Below are positions 36,500-45,865 of a stretch of 64,000 bases of DNA, piece by piece. The translations under genes were made by a program, and so were the position numbers. The stretch is taken from the NCBI RefSeq assembly GCF_937900395.1, contig NZ_CALCDX010000216.1, positions 62,001 through 126,000 of the forward strand, in the 5' to 3' direction. Positions within the stretch are counted from its first letter, which is position 1. Each line of letters begins with the position of its first letter. Below the pieces are notes generated by a model. It had not been told where the DNA came from. It worked only from the letters and a program-made list of their open reading frames with translations, and ran no database searches. The stretch comes from an uncultured Caulobacter sp. GTDB lineage: Bacteria; Pseudomonadota; Alphaproteobacteria; Caulobacterales; Caulobacteraceae.

Positions 36500-37723
36500 A
36501 TGATCGATGGAAACGACATGGCGCGCGGACGCACGAGTCTGGCGGCCGTCGCCATCTGTTGTCTTTTGGCGGTCTTCGAAGGCTTTGACCTGCAATCGGC
36601 GGGGGTCGCCGCGCCCCGCCTGGCGCCGGACCTGGGGCTCTCGCCCGACGCCCTCGGATGGTTCTTCAGCGTCAGCACGTTCGGCTTGATGTTCGGCGCC
36701 GCCGTTGGAGGCCGCCTCTCCGACCGACTAGGGCGGAAGACCACCCTGCTTTTCTCCGTGGCCGTGTTTGGTCTGCTGTCGATCGCGACCGGCCTTGCGA
36801 ACGACCTTAACAGTCTTCTGCTGGCCCGCTTCCTGACCGGCGTGGGCCTGGGGGGCGCCCTGCCGAACCTGATCGCGATCGTCGCCGAGAGCGTCGAACC
36901 TCGCCTGCGCAGCCGAGCCGTTGGCTTTCTTTATGCGGGTCTGCCCTTCGGCGGCGCGATCGCCAGTCTAGTCAGCCTCGCCGGCGCCGATCCGTCGGAT
37001 TGGCGGGTGATTTTCCATGTCGGCGGCGTGGGTCCCTTACTCGCCCTGGCGCTGGCCATTCCCCTGTTGCCCAATCCGCCAAAACCTGTTGGCGCGGCTC
37101 GAGACGCCTCCGTCCAGAAAGCGGGCTTCGCCGAAGCCGCTTTTGGCGACGGGCGCGGCCTGACGACGCTCCTCCTGTGGATCTCGTTCTTCCTGGCGCT
37201 GCTGATCATGTACCTCTTGCTGAGCTGGCTGCCGTCGCTGCTCATCGGCAAGGGCCTTAGCCGACCCGATGCGGGCCTGGTGCAGATGGCTTTCAACCTC
37301 GCCGGGGCGGTGGGCAGCGTAGCGACGGGCTGGCTGATGGATCATCCCAACAGACGAACCCTGACCATACTCGCGGTCTTCGGCGCCTCGGCCGTCGCGC
37401 TCGCCGCCGCGGCCTCGGCCCCAGCCTCGCTCTCGATCTTCCTGGTCGTGGGCGCGGCGGTCGGCGCCACCATCTCCGGCGTCCAGTCCACGGTCTACGG
37501 CATGGCGCCGAGCTTCTATCCCACGCGCCTGCGAGGCACCGGCGTGGGCGCGGCCGTCGTCATGGGACGCCTAGGCTCGGCCGCCGGTCCCTTGCTGGCG
37601 GCGTCGCTGATCGGCGCTGGACGTGCGCCCAGTCAGGTTCTCCTGGCGCTTCTGCCCATCCTCGCCGCCGGCGGTGTCGCCTGTCTGTGGCTGAGCGGTC
37701 GAACCAGGCCAAGCGACGACTAA
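36500..37723 (+). CDS. MFS transporter, aromatic acid:H+ symporter (AAHS) type
   Basis: A 407-residue, 12-helix major facilitator. LLAVFEGFDLQSAGVAAPRLAPDLGL in the first helix and GGRLSDRLGRKTTLL in the first cytoplasmic loop are hallmarks of the AAHS family (PcaK, BenK, MhpT). Membership points to uptake of an aromatic acid with protons; which one cannot be read. GGGGGAGG precedes the ATG. It could serve the vanillate, 4-hydroxybenzoate and protocatechuate genes 13 kb away, which have no transporter of their own, or the unknown substrate of the neighbouring genes. Confidence 0.9.
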   Translation: MIDGNDMARGRTSLAAVAICCLLAVFEGFDLQSAGVAAPRLAPDLGLSPDALGWFFSVSTFGLMFGAAVGGRLSDRLGRKTTLLFSVAVFGLLSIATGLANDLNSLLLARFLTGVGLGGALPNLIAIVAESVEPRLRSRAVGFLYAGLPFGGAIASLVSLAGADPSDWRVIFHVGGVGPLLALALAIPLLPNPPKPVGAARDASVQKAGFAEAAFGDGRGLTTLLLWISFFLALLIMYLLLSWLPSLLIGKGLSRPDAGLVQMAFNLAGAVGSVATGWLMDHPNRRTLTILAVFGASAVALAAAASAPASLSIFLVVGAAVGATISGVQSTVYGMAPSFYPTRLRGTGVGAAVVMGRLGSAAGPLLAASLIGAGRAPSQVLLALLPILAAGGVACLWLSGRTRPSDD

Positions 37724-37754
37724 ATCCAACCCTTCCTGGTTCTTGGGATACGGG

Positions 37755-37787
37755 GACGCGCGCGCTCAGTACGAGCGCGCGCGTCCT
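37755..37787. terminator. Strong hairpin after the AAHS transporter
   Basis: GGACGCGCGCGCTC and GAGCGCGCGCGTCC form a perfect 14-bp stem with loop AGTAC, 31 bases after the transporter stop. It is followed by TTCC only. It separates the transporter from the downstream receptor promoter. Confidence 0.7.
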
Positions 37788-37895
37788 TCCGCATGCGCCT
37801 GAGACTCGCGAAGCGCGACCTTCGCGCAACATTGTTCTTTGATTTTCGGAACGTGGCGAGAGGCGGTTGCACGCGGCATACAATCATGCTCTGAA

Positions 37896-37916
37896 ATAGT
37901 TAGTACGCATAACAAT
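37896..37916. promoter_or_regulatory. Inverted-repeat operator B2 (ATAGTTAGT-ACG-CATAACAAT)
   Basis: Closely matches B1 at 36437 (14 of 21 positions, including the ATAGTTA start and the AC-CATA core). It lies 57 bases upstream of the receptor ATG at 37974, inside the 250-base gap that otherwise shows only the terminator hairpin. Confidence 0.55.
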
Positions 37917-37973
37917 CAGAACGATCACGAGCGCTCGCGCTGGATGATCATCGACGTACCGGGAGGAAAACCT

Positions 37974-40265
37974 ATGCCCAGGATTGGGACTATCTCCGGC
38001 CGCCTGCGCGCCGGGGGACTGATGGCTTGCGCGGTGGCCGGTGTTCAGGCGATCGCGACACCGTCCGTCGCTCAGAACACCGACACCCAAACGGCCCAGA
38101 TCGAAGAAGTCGTCGTGACGGCTCGCCGTCGCGAAGAACGCCTGCAGGACACGCCCGTCGCCGTCACGGCGCTTGGCGGAGAGGCCCTGCAAAGCCGGGG
38201 CGTCGAGAGCGTCGACCAGATCGCCAAGTTCGCGCCGAGCATCCGCTTCGACGGCGCCGCGGCGCTTAGCGGCGGCAACTACAACGCGACGGTCTTCATC
38301 CGGGGCGTCGGCCAGAACGACTTCGCGATCTTCAGCGATCCCGGCGTCGGCGTCTATGTGGACGGCGTCTACTACGCCCGCTCCATCGGCGGCACGTTGG
38401 ACGCCTTCGACGTCAGCCGCATCGAAGTGCTGCGCGGCCCGCAAGGCACCCTGTTCGGCAAGAACACTATCGGCGGCGCGGTGATCATCACCACCGATCA
38501 GCCTAAGGACACGTTCGGCGGCAAGATCGAGGGCGTGATCGGCAGCCTCGATCGTCGCGACGTGAAGGGCCACGTCGACATCCCCCTTAGTGACAAGGTC
38601 TCGGCCCGCCTCTCGGCCGCGCGTCTCACCCGCGACGGCTACGGCAAGCGCCTTCTGACCGGCGACGACCTGGGTGACCGCAACGCCACCGCCGCCCGAG
38701 CCCAACTGCGCTGGGAAGCCTCGGATGCGGTCACGGTCAATCTGTCCGCCGACTATACGCGCGCCCGCGAACATTCCGCGCCGCAGAAGCTCCTGGTGAT
38801 CGGCTCGGTTCCCGGCTTCGTGGCTGGACCGTTTATCGCCAACTTCAACACCTATGTCGCGCCGGGTCTCGGCATCACCGCGCCGAACGGCTCGAAGACG
38901 CTCAACACCTCGTTCCTGACCAACGATCCGTACACGACCTATGGCACAGGTCCGAACATCAACGACCTGGACCTGTGGGGAACCTCGGCTACCGTGGATT
39001 GGGATCTCGGCGCTGTGTCCTTCAAGAGCATCAGCGCGATCCGGGGCCTGAAGGCGACCTTCGCCCGCGACGGCGACAACACGCCCTTCACCTTCCGCGA
39101 GACCTTCAACCACGACGTCCAGGCCCAATACAGCCAGGAATTCCAGCTCAGCGGCGCGTCCTTCGATAACCGTCTGACCTGGGTGACGGGCGTCTACGCC
39201 TTCCGCGAACGCGGCACCGACTCCGGCTTCGCCAAGCTGGCTCTGGGCCTGGCGCCGGGCGCCTCGCCGCCGCCCTATAGCCCGTCGGCGGCGGTCTATA
39301 CCAAGGTGACCAGCACCACCTACGCGGCCTTCGCCCAAGGCAGCCTGACCCTTACCGATCGGCTGAGCGCGACGCTCGGGGCCCGCTACAACCGCGATGA
39401 AAAGGACTACGTGCTGGACCACCGCCGCATCCGCGACGGCGGGATCATCGCCCTGCTCTCACGCAGCGGATCCTGGAACTCGTTCACGCCGAAAGTCGGC
39501 CTCGAATACAAAGCCACGCCGGACGTCCTGTTTTACGCTTCCGTGGGAAAGGGCTTCAAGAGCGGCGGCCTCAACGCCCGCCCGCTCAACGACGCCTCGG
39601 AGGTCACCGAGTACCAGCCCGAGACGCTCGTCACCTACGAGGCCGGCGCCAAGACCGCCTGGCTGGATCGCCGCCTGATCCTCAACGTCGCCGGCTATTT
39701 CAGCGACTATCAGGACATCCAGGTGACGGTGAACCAGACGCCGCGCAACTTCGTCGCCAACGCGGCGGCCGGCGAAGTCAAGGGCGTCGAAGTCGAACTG
39801 CAAGCCCGGCCGACGACCCACTGGAGCTTCAACTTCGGCGGCGGCTACATGGACGCCAAATATACCGAGGTCGGCAACGGCCTGGCGGCGGGTCAGGTGC
39901 TGCCGATCACCCTGGCGACGCACTTCGTGAAAGCGCCCAAGTGGACGCTGAATGGCGGCGTCGAATACGGCCATGATCTGCCCAACGGCGGGCGGGTGAC
40001 CGCCCGGGCCGACTGGACCCACTACAGCACCGTCTACAACGACGTCGCCAACGACCCCGACCTGACCCAGCCCGCCTACGACCTGTTCGGCGCGCGTCTG
40101 GCCTACGCGTCTCCGGACCAGCTGTGGCAAATCGCGCTGTTCGGCTCCAACCTGTCCGATGAGCGCTACAAGGTCTCGGGCAACGCCTCCAGCGGCTTTG
40201 GCCTGAAGGAAGCTAGCTATGGCCGTCCCCGTGAATGGGGTCTCAGCTTGAGCCGGAAATTCTAG
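37974..40265 (+). CDS. TonB-dependent outer-membrane receptor
   Basis: A 763-residue receptor. The signal peptide (about 1-33, ending SVAQ) is followed by a clear TonB box (EEVVVTARRREERLQDTPVA), the plug (about 55-165, with FIRGVGQNDF and IEVLRGPQGTLFGKNTIGGAV) and a barrel ending RKF. The plug sequence is that of the large iron-complex/vitamin or aromatic-compound receptor group common in Sphingomonadales and Caulobacterales. GGAGGAAAA precedes the ATG at 37974. Operator B2 upstream ties it to the AAHS transporter, suggesting outer and inner membrane uptake of the same aromatic compound. Confidence 0.94.
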   Translation: MPRIGTISGRLRAGGLMACAVAGVQAIATPSVAQNTDTQTAQIEEVVVTARRREERLQDTPVAVTALGGEALQSRGVESVDQIAKFAPSIRFDGAAALSGGNYNATVFIRGVGQNDFAIFSDPGVGVYVDGVYYARSIGGTLDAFDVSRIEVLRGPQGTLFGKNTIGGAVIITTDQPKDTFGGKIEGVIGSLDRRDVKGHVDIPLSDKVSARLSAARLTRDGYGKRLLTGDDLGDRNATAARAQLRWEASDAVTVNLSADYTRAREHSAPQKLLVIGSVPGFVAGPFIANFNTYVAPGLGITAPNGSKTLNTSFLTNDPYTTYGTGPNINDLDLWGTSATVDWDLGAVSFKSISAIRGLKATFARDGDNTPFTFRETFNHDVQAQYSQEFQLSGASFDNRLTWVTGVYAFRERGTDSGFAKLALGLAPGASPPPYSPSAAVYTKVTSTTYAAFAQGSLTLTDRLSATLGARYNRDEKDYVLDHRRIRDGGIIALLSRSGSWNSFTPKVGLEYKATPDVLFYASVGKGFKSGGLNARPLNDASEVTEYQPETLVTYEAGAKTAWLDRRLILNVAGYFSDYQDIQVTVNQTPRNFVANAAAGEVKGVEVELQARPTTHWSFNFGGGYMDAKYTEVGNGLAAGQVLPITLATHFVKAPKWTLNGGVEYGHDLPNGGRVTARADWTHYSTVYNDVANDPDLTQPAYDLFGARLAYASPDQLWQIALFGSNLSDERYKVSGNASSGFGLKEASYGRPREWGLSLSRKF

Positions 40266-40275
40266 TCTGCCTCAA

Positions 40276-40311
40276 CGCCTTGCCCGAGCGCTCGCCGCTC
40301 CGGGCAAGGCG
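40276..40311. terminator. Hairpin between convergent receptor and regulator genes
   Basis: CGCCTTGCCCG and CGGGCAAGGCG form a perfect 11-bp stem with a 14-base loop in the gap between two convergent stops. There is no T-run on either strand. Confidence 0.6.
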
Positions 40312-40315
40312 AAGG

Positions 40316-41206
40316 CTAATTCGCGGCCTGATAGTCGGCTTCCCACCAGCCCAGCAGGTCCCGCTCGCCCATGATTGAGAAAAAGCGCATCAGGATCTGG
40401 CGATGACGCTCGGCGAATTGTCGCCAGATCGGCGTATCGAGTAGTTCGGCGGTGATCAAATAGCCGCGAGACACCTTCTGACACAGGCCATTCTCGGCGA
40501 GCCGCAGAGCGTTGCGCCTTACGGTTTCGAACGGTACGCCCAGCGACCGTGACAGGGACAAGGCGGAAACGGGTTCGCCGGCGCCAGACTCCGTCGCCTG
40601 GCTCTCGCGCAGGATCGTGAACAACAGGACGATGCCGAGGGGCTTGTGGACCATCGACAGAAGCGTCTCGATCAATCGCAGGAAATGATCGCCCCAAAGT
40701 CGCATCATGTATCTGTGCGGGATCTCTCCATCGCCGGTCCCGCCCGTTGGCGCCTCCAGCGCGCCCGCGCGTCTGAGGGCGCAATAGAGGTCGCCGATCG
40801 CCCGCCAAGTCGCCTTGGCGGTATCGATGTAGACGGGGGTCGCGGTAACGCTCTTGGGCATGTAGACCCCTGCGCTCGTCTGGACCAGGAACCCGGATTC
40901 GACCATCAGCGCCACGCGCCGTCGCGCCGTCTCCTGGGGAATGCCGAGCGAGATGGCGATCGACCGTGATCTCACCGGCCTGCGCACCTCGTCGGGCGGC
41001 GGACTGCTCAAGCCCGCATAGGTCTTCTGGAACGCCAAGTTGCGAGCCATCGGCGCCAGGTTTGCCTGGGCTATGGCCAGCGCCAAAATCGTGTCGAGCG
41101 CCGAGCGGAAGCTCCCCCTTAGGAAACCGCTAGCAATCAGGTCAGCCGAGAGCGCCAGACAAAGCCTTTCGACGTCCCTGTCCGTACTCGAGGCCGACGG
41201 CGTCAT
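40316..41206 (-). CDS. Unclassified DNA-binding protein with two helix-turn-helix-like segments
   Basis: A 296-residue protein I cannot place in a named family. Two regions look like winged helices. The first is about residues 85-115 (SRSIAISLGIPQETARRRVALMVESGFLVQ). The second is about 225-260 (SALSLSRSLGVPFETVRRNALRLAENGLCQKV), followed by a wing-like RGYLITAELL. They resemble each other (LGxPxETxRRxxxxxxExG), suggesting an internal duplication. The rest is predicted helical with no membrane segment. It faces the receptor at 37974 convergently and lies before the peptide operon. Role unknown; a transcription regulator is likely. Confidence 0.7.
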   Translation of the reverse strand: MTPSASSTDRDVERLCLALSADLIASGFLRGSFRSALDTILALAIAQANLAPMARNLAFQKTYAGLSSPPPDEVRRPVRSRSIAISLGIPQETARRRVALMVESGFLVQTSAGVYMPKSVTATPVYIDTAKATWRAIGDLYCALRRAGALEAPTGGTGDGEIPHRYMMRLWGDHFLRLIETLLSMVHKPLGIVLLFTILRESQATESGAGEPVSALSLSRSLGVPFETVRRNALRLAENGLCQKVSRGYLITAELLDTPIWRQFAERHRQILMRFFSIMGERDLLGWWEADYQAAN

Positions 41207-41362
41207 CGCCGCGAATTCCCGTCAAAGCTCTTTCCAAGTGCTACGCGCACAACACATGCCCCCAAATGCCGCCTCGCGACATGTAGGCTTTGCGTTTAGC
41301 GGGCGCAATCGAGGTGGGCCAAGACTTGAACCCGTCAGTAGGAAGATAGCGTAACCATCAAA

Positions 41363-41385
41363 TCGCTACCCGTGATGCGTAGCGA
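41363..41385. promoter_or_regulatory. Inverted repeat TCGCTAC-N9-GTAGCGA
   Basis: Perfect 7-bp arms with a 9-base spacer, about 160 bases upstream of the two-HTH regulator start. It could be an operator for that regulator or a weak hairpin; no second copy was noticed. Confidence 0.4.
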
Positions 41386-41446
41386 ATTCTCGCCAAGATC
41401 GCGGCCTCACCCCGATCGTCGCCGCCCGAACAGGCCTGCCCGGGCT

Positions 41447-41474
41447 GACCCGCGCCACCGCCCTGGCGCGGGTC
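41447..41474. terminator. Hairpin after the amidohydrolase gene
   Basis: GACCCGCGCCA and TGGCGCGGGTC form a perfect 11-bp stem with a 6-base loop. It lies 38 bases beyond the amidohydrolase stop in the direction of transcription (minus strand) and probably ends the receptor-protease-amidohydrolase operon. No T-run. Confidence 0.6.
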
Positions 41475-41511
41475 GATGGCGCGATTGGTCTCGGCGACGA
41501 GGCGTAAAGGC

Positions 41512-43341
41512 TCAGTAGAAGGTCACGTCGTCGAGCTCGAACCACAGCTTGCGGCCAGCCGGGCGCGAGCCCGACACTCCGACCTCGAGCAAATCCGTTC
41601 CAGTCCAGGCCCCCTCGCCTCGACCCGAGCGCTTGAAGTCGGTGAAGGGCACAGTGACCTTGGCCCAGGTTTTGTCGGCCGACACCGTGGCCGCCCAAGA
41701 GCCCGAAGCGCTGTTGATGGTCACGACATAGGGACCGCCATCGCCGCGCAGTTCGAAGGTCACGCCCTTGAACGCCGAGGCGTCGACCGGCTCGACCGAG
41801 CCGCGGCTCAGCGGCAGCAGGACGCCGGCGTCGGGTTCGGGTTTCTGGGCCATCTTGGCCGCCACGCTCAGCACATGGTCGCCATCCCCGCGATCGATGG
41901 TCTGAAGAACCTCGACACTGCGGTCACGACCGCCGTCGAAGTCGCTGAGTCTTAGCGTGTCCAGGCTGGTGCGGCCGTCGGCGCGCTCGAAGTCGTCGAT
42001 CAACGGCCCCTTGGCCTTCAGCACCGGCATGGTCGGCTTGTCGTTGGCGGGCGAGCGGGTCGAGCCGGACCCGAACACAGCCTTGCCGTCGATGAAGACG
42101 CGGTCGACCTTGCGGATGTCGGTGATGGTCGTCCACGGCTGGCCGGCGATCAGCACGAAGTCAGCGCGCTTACCCTTCTCCAGGGTGCCCCGGTCGGCAA
42201 GCAGGTTCATGGCGCGGGCGCTGGTGGCGGTGCCGGCAATCAGGGCCTCCGAAGGGGAGAGGCCGGCCTGGACCAGCAGTTCCATCTCGCGCAGGGTGGA
42301 GGCGCCATGCGGCGTGCCAGGCATGCCGGCGTCTGTGCCGAGCGCGATCGGCACGCCGGCGTCCTTCAGCGTCTTCACATTGGCCAGGGCGTAGCCGAAC
42401 TTCTGGACCGCCAGCTTGGCGCGGGGGCTATCGGCGTCGGCCGGCGGCTTCTGCCCCGGCTTGACCGGCTCATAGACCGCCAGGGTCGGGGCGTAGAAGG
42501 TGCCGTTGGCCTTGAGCCTAGCGACGGTCTCGGCGTCGATCGGCTCGTCTTGCAGGCTGTGGGCGATGATGTCGACGCCGCTGCTGGCCGCGACGGCGCC
42601 GCGCTCAACCGTGACCGTGTGCGACAGGACCTTGAGGTTCAGCTTGTGGGCCGCGTCCGTCAGGGCTTTCAGCGTCCAGCCATCCATGCTGGTGTTGTCG
42701 GGCGAGGACCCATAGCGCCAGCCGTCGGTGAAGGCCTTGATGGCGTCGGGCTTGTAGGGAGCCAGGCCCTCGATGGCGGCCTTGGCCGCTTCGGGCGTGT
42801 TCACCCAGCGGGTGGTCGCTTCGTCAGCCCAGTCGGCGCCGTGACCGCCCGGCGTGCTGACGCGGGCTACGAAATTGACGTGCGGCGCGGTGAGGGTCGA
42901 CAGCCACTGCCGGCGCGGCGCGAAGGATTCCGGCTGCTGGTGGAAATCGTTCACCGTGGTCACGCCCGAGGCCAGATAGGCGTCGGCGATCTTGGGCGTA
43001 ATGGCCGGCGCGCCGGCCGGGGTCCAGTGGGTATGGACGTCGAAGAAGCCCGGGACCACGGCCTCGCCCTTGGCGTCGATCACCTGAGCGCCCTTTGGCG
43101 GCTTCGCCTTGGGGCCGACATCGACGATGCGGCCATCCTGCGCCACCAGAACACCCTTATAGGGCGCGGCGCCCGTGCCGTCGAAGATCTGGGCGTTGAT
43201 GATCGCGACGGCCGGCGTCGCGGCGTGGGCGGCCGCCGCGGGCAGCAGGAAACTGGCGGCGATCAGCGCGCCTCGGAAAGTGGCCTTGGAGAGCCCGAGG
43301 GGGAGAACGGTCATGAGACGCTTTCTTTCTGGGGTACGCAT
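41512..43341 (-). CDS. Secreted amidohydrolase with C-terminal CIA30/galactose-binding-like domain
   Basis: A 609-residue protein. The signal peptide leads to an amidohydrolase (imidazolonepropionase/prolidase-like) TIM barrel with the metal motif VVPGFFDVHTHW, then LSHTVTVERG and GTDAGMPGTPHG. The barrel ends near residue 440 (TITDIRKVDRVFIDGKAV). Residues about 450-609 form an extra beta-sandwich domain (PLIDDFERADGR at its start, LWFELDDVTFY at its end), like CIA30 or carbohydrate-binding folds. The ATG at 43341 overlaps the protease stop as TAATG; an alternative start at 43314 gives a shorter n-region. It may split dipeptides or other amides released by the upstream protease. Confidence 0.86.
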   Translation of the reverse strand: MRTPERKRLMTVLPLGLSKATFRGALIAASFLLPAAAAHAATPAVAIINAQIFDGTGAAPYKGVLVAQDGRIVDVGPKAKPPKGAQVIDAKGEAVVPGFFDVHTHWTPAGAPAITPKIADAYLASGVTTVNDFHQQPESFAPRRQWLSTLTAPHVNFVARVSTPGGHGADWADEATTRWVNTPEAAKAAIEGLAPYKPDAIKAFTDGWRYGSSPDNTSMDGWTLKALTDAAHKLNLKVLSHTVTVERGAVAASSGVDIIAHSLQDEPIDAETVARLKANGTFYAPTLAVYEPVKPGQKPPADADSPRAKLAVQKFGYALANVKTLKDAGVPIALGTDAGMPGTPHGASTLREMELLVQAGLSPSEALIAGTATSARAMNLLADRGTLEKGKRADFVLIAGQPWTTITDIRKVDRVFIDGKAVFGSGSTRSPANDKPTMPVLKAKGPLIDDFERADGRTSLDTLRLSDFDGGRDRSVEVLQTIDRGDGDHVLSVAAKMAQKPEPDAGVLLPLSRGSVEPVDASAFKGVTFELRGDGGPYVVTINSASGSWAATVSADKTWAKVTVPFTDFKRSGRGEGAWTGTDLLEVGVSGSRPAGRKLWFELDDVTFY

Positions 43342-45851
43342 TACAAACCTGCGCTCGGAGCGCAGAACCAGCAGTCCTCGCCGCCGATCGGCATGCCGGG
43401 CGGAAGGGCTTCAACCGCGCCGGAGCGAGGCGCGGCCAAAGCCTGCCTAGCGCCGGCGTCGTCGCTCAGCAGGGCTCGCGACAGCATGGCGGCCTGATCG
43501 GCCTCGGCCCCGCCGCCCTGATAGGCCGCCAGGGTCTTGCCAAAGGTCCGCAACGCCGCGTCGATCTGGGCGGCCGCGGTCGGCGAGAGCGCCTTGTCGC
43601 TCTGCGCCTCGATCAGATCGCTGACGACACGCGCGCGGATGCGCCGACGCAGGTCGCCCAACCGCCCCTGGACGTCGCTCGGCGCAACGGACGCCAGCAG
43701 ACGCTCGGTCAACTCGGCCACGCCCAGTTGAGCGGGGTCGCGACGGTTCTGCTCGACTACCCGGTTCAGCCGTTGCGGATTGAGCAGCAGCGACACGGTC
43801 TGGTCGGCGGCCATCTCGGCGGCGGTCGGCAGGTCGAAGATCGCCGGGCCCGAGGTCGGGAAGATCTCGATCTCGTAGGCCTTGTCCCGAACCCCGGACT
43901 GACCGGACGACAGCAGGTTCAGAAGAGGATCCGGCAGATCCAGGGTGGCCGCGTCGGTCGTGCGCAGCAAAGCGTCCAGCGCCTTGCGCTGGGTGGCGGC
44001 CGACGGGATCGAGGCGCTTTCGTGACCATCGCCGCGCACGGCGTAGGCGTAGTCGACCCCGCCGATCAGCTTCACGGCAGCTTCGACCTGGTAGCGATGG
44101 AACAGGTAGATCGGCGCCAAGACCCGTTTCAGGTCCGCCGCCGGCGCGCCCTTGGGCAGGTTCGCCAGGCCGAAACGGCTCAGCGCCAGCCTGCGCACGG
44201 TCAGCACGTGATCCAACTCCGCGACCGCGTCGGGACCATTGTCCCAAAGCGCGCCGTAGGGCTGGCCCGCCGAATTGCTGCGCGAGTCCCCGTCGGTGAC
44301 GTAGCGAAGCCCCCTGGCCTGGGCCTCGCGCGCCAAGCGATCAAGGCGAGCAGTCTCGTTCGAGCCCGGCGCGCCTTGCGAGTAGAGCCAGTTGATCGCG
44401 AAACGATCCCAGGCCCCCACGCCCTTGGCGTAGGCGTCGGAGAGGTCCAGCCGGTCGCCCTGGATCTTCACCTGCGGTGCGGGATAGTCCATGACCGACG
44501 CGCGGCCATAGGTGCTGCCCGCGAAGTTGTGGGCCAGACCAAGGGTGTGGCCGATCTCGTGCACCGACAGCTGGCGGATACGCGCCAGCGAGACATTGAT
44601 CGGATCGTCGGGACCGCCCTTGCCCGTCTTGTCCGCGCCGACGAGGCCTTCGAAGATCAGCCGGTCCTGGCGCACGCGCAGCGAGCCCAGCTGGACGACG
44701 CCACGGACGATCTCGCCCGTGCGCGGATCGACCACCGTGGTGCCGGTCGACCAGCCCCGGGTCTGCCGGTGGATCCAGTTGACGACGTTGTAGCGGGCGT
44801 CCATCGGATCGACACCCTCGGGCAGCAGCTCCACCCGGAAGGCGTCGACATAGCCGGCCTCCTCGAAGGCCTTCGCCCACCAGCGGCCGCCTTCGATCAG
44901 AGCCGAACGGATGGGCTCGGGCGCGCCGCGATCGACGTAATAGACGATCGGCTTCTTGACCGGCGAGCGGGCCGCGGTTGGGTCCGTCTTCTCGAGCCGG
45001 AACCGTCGCGCCAGGCGCTGGACGATCGGCTGGTCCAGCGGCGCGGCGTAGTCGGCGAACAGCACCTGGGCCGACGTGCCCGTTCGCGGATCGTAGGCTC
45101 GCGGGACGAAGCCCGGCGCCGGCAGGCGGATGAAGCTGTGATGGACGCCAAAGGTCACGGCGCGACCGTCGGGCGCGATGCCATTCACCTCGCCCCCCGG
45201 CTCGTCGGCGGTGAAGGTCTGCCGGGTCTCGAATTCGAGGTTGTCAGGGAAAACACCGGTGAGCGGCAGGTCGACATAGCTGAGCGACGAGGCCAACTTG
45301 TAGGCGCCCTGCTTGCCGCGCTTGAGCCCACCGGTGATGTCGAACGCATCACGCAGCAGGAAGGAGGCGATGTCGACCGTGACGCCGCCGTCAGGGGTGT
45401 CGGAGATCACGTCGCCCGACCAGACGACCGAGGGCGGAAAGCTGTCCTGGACGGTACGGGCTTCCTCTGGCGTGCCGCCGACGGCGCGGAAGCCGTAGTT
45501 TTCGAACGCGATCAGCACCTTCTTGCCCACGCGCCGGAAGATCAGCACCTGGGTCTCGCCGGTGGCGGCCCGGTCAAGGCCGACTGGCGTTGACCCCAGG
45601 CCGCCGCTGAGGCTGGGCTGGTAGAGGAACCGGCCAGACACGCCATCGGCGGCGGGCGGCGGCAACGTCACGATCACGGCGTTCTTGGCCGCGTCGGTCT
45701 TCACCGGCAGCAGAGCCGCCGGAGAAGCGGCCGCTGGCGCGGGCGCGCCAGCGGTCTGAGCGAAGGCAGCCGGCGCGGCGGCGAGCGCGAGCGCGGCCAG
45801 CGCGCTCGAAACCCGCCAGCGCGCTCGGTAAGCGTTGAACTGATGCGTCAC
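43341..45851 (-). CDS. Secreted zinc metalloprotease, metzincin-type (DUF5117/DUF4953-like)
   Basis: An 836-residue protein with a signal peptide (ending AAFAQT) from a GTG start at 45851. The N-terminal beta-rich region (about 50-280) resembles DUF5118/DUF5117 domains. The catalytic zinc motif is HEIGHTLGLAHNF, followed by a methionine-turn-like SVMDYPAP, which is the metzincin arrangement. The rest is a C-terminal helical region. It is 14 bases after the receptor gene, in the same direction, and would release peptides outside the cytoplasm for the receptor or for the amidohydrolase encoded next. Confidence 0.9.
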   Translation of the reverse strand: MTHQFNAYRARWRVSSALAALALAAAPAAFAQTAGAPAPAAASPAALLPVKTDAAKNAVIVTLPPPAADGVSGRFLYQPSLSGGLGSTPVGLDRAATGETQVLIFRRVGKKVLIAFENYGFRAVGGTPEEARTVQDSFPPSVVWSGDVISDTPDGGVTVDIASFLLRDAFDITGGLKRGKQGAYKLASSLSYVDLPLTGVFPDNLEFETRQTFTADEPGGEVNGIAPDGRAVTFGVHHSFIRLPAPGFVPRAYDPRTGTSAQVLFADYAAPLDQPIVQRLARRFRLEKTDPTAARSPVKKPIVYYVDRGAPEPIRSALIEGGRWWAKAFEEAGYVDAFRVELLPEGVDPMDARYNVVNWIHRQTRGWSTGTTVVDPRTGEIVRGVVQLGSLRVRQDRLIFEGLVGADKTGKGGPDDPINVSLARIRQLSVHEIGHTLGLAHNFAGSTYGRASVMDYPAPQVKIQGDRLDLSDAYAKGVGAWDRFAINWLYSQGAPGSNETARLDRLAREAQARGLRYVTDGDSRSNSAGQPYGALWDNGPDAVAELDHVLTVRRLALSRFGLANLPKGAPAADLKRVLAPIYLFHRYQVEAAVKLIGGVDYAYAVRGDGHESASIPSAATQRKALDALLRTTDAATLDLPDPLLNLLSSGQSGVRDKAYEIEIFPTSGPAIFDLPTAAEMAADQTVSLLLNPQRLNRVVEQNRRDPAQLGVAELTERLLASVAPSDVQGRLGDLRRRIRARVVSDLIEAQSDKALSPTAAAQIDAALRTFGKTLAAYQGGGAEADQAAMLSRALLSDDAGARQALAAPRSGAVEALPPGMPIGGEDCWFCAPSAGL

Positions 45852-45865
45852 TTGAGTCCCCGTCC

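Larger units (their letters stand above)
41207..41511. other. Gap upstream of the two-HTH regulator gene
   Basis: A 305-base gap without a convincing gene. It holds a near-palindrome at 41363-41385 and a hairpin at 41447-41474, annotated separately. On the minus strand at 41315-41340 there is a short stretch resembling a tRNA T-arm, but no matching acceptor or anticodon arm. Confidence 0.7.

Noticed and set aside
41313..41400. A stretch on the minus strand resembling a tRNA 3' end (GGGTTCAAGTCTTGGCCCACC)
   Set aside because: The T-arm does not pair well, no matching 5' acceptor strand or anticodon arm is found at the right distance, and CCA is not encoded. No att-like direct repeat or integrase gene supports an integration site either.
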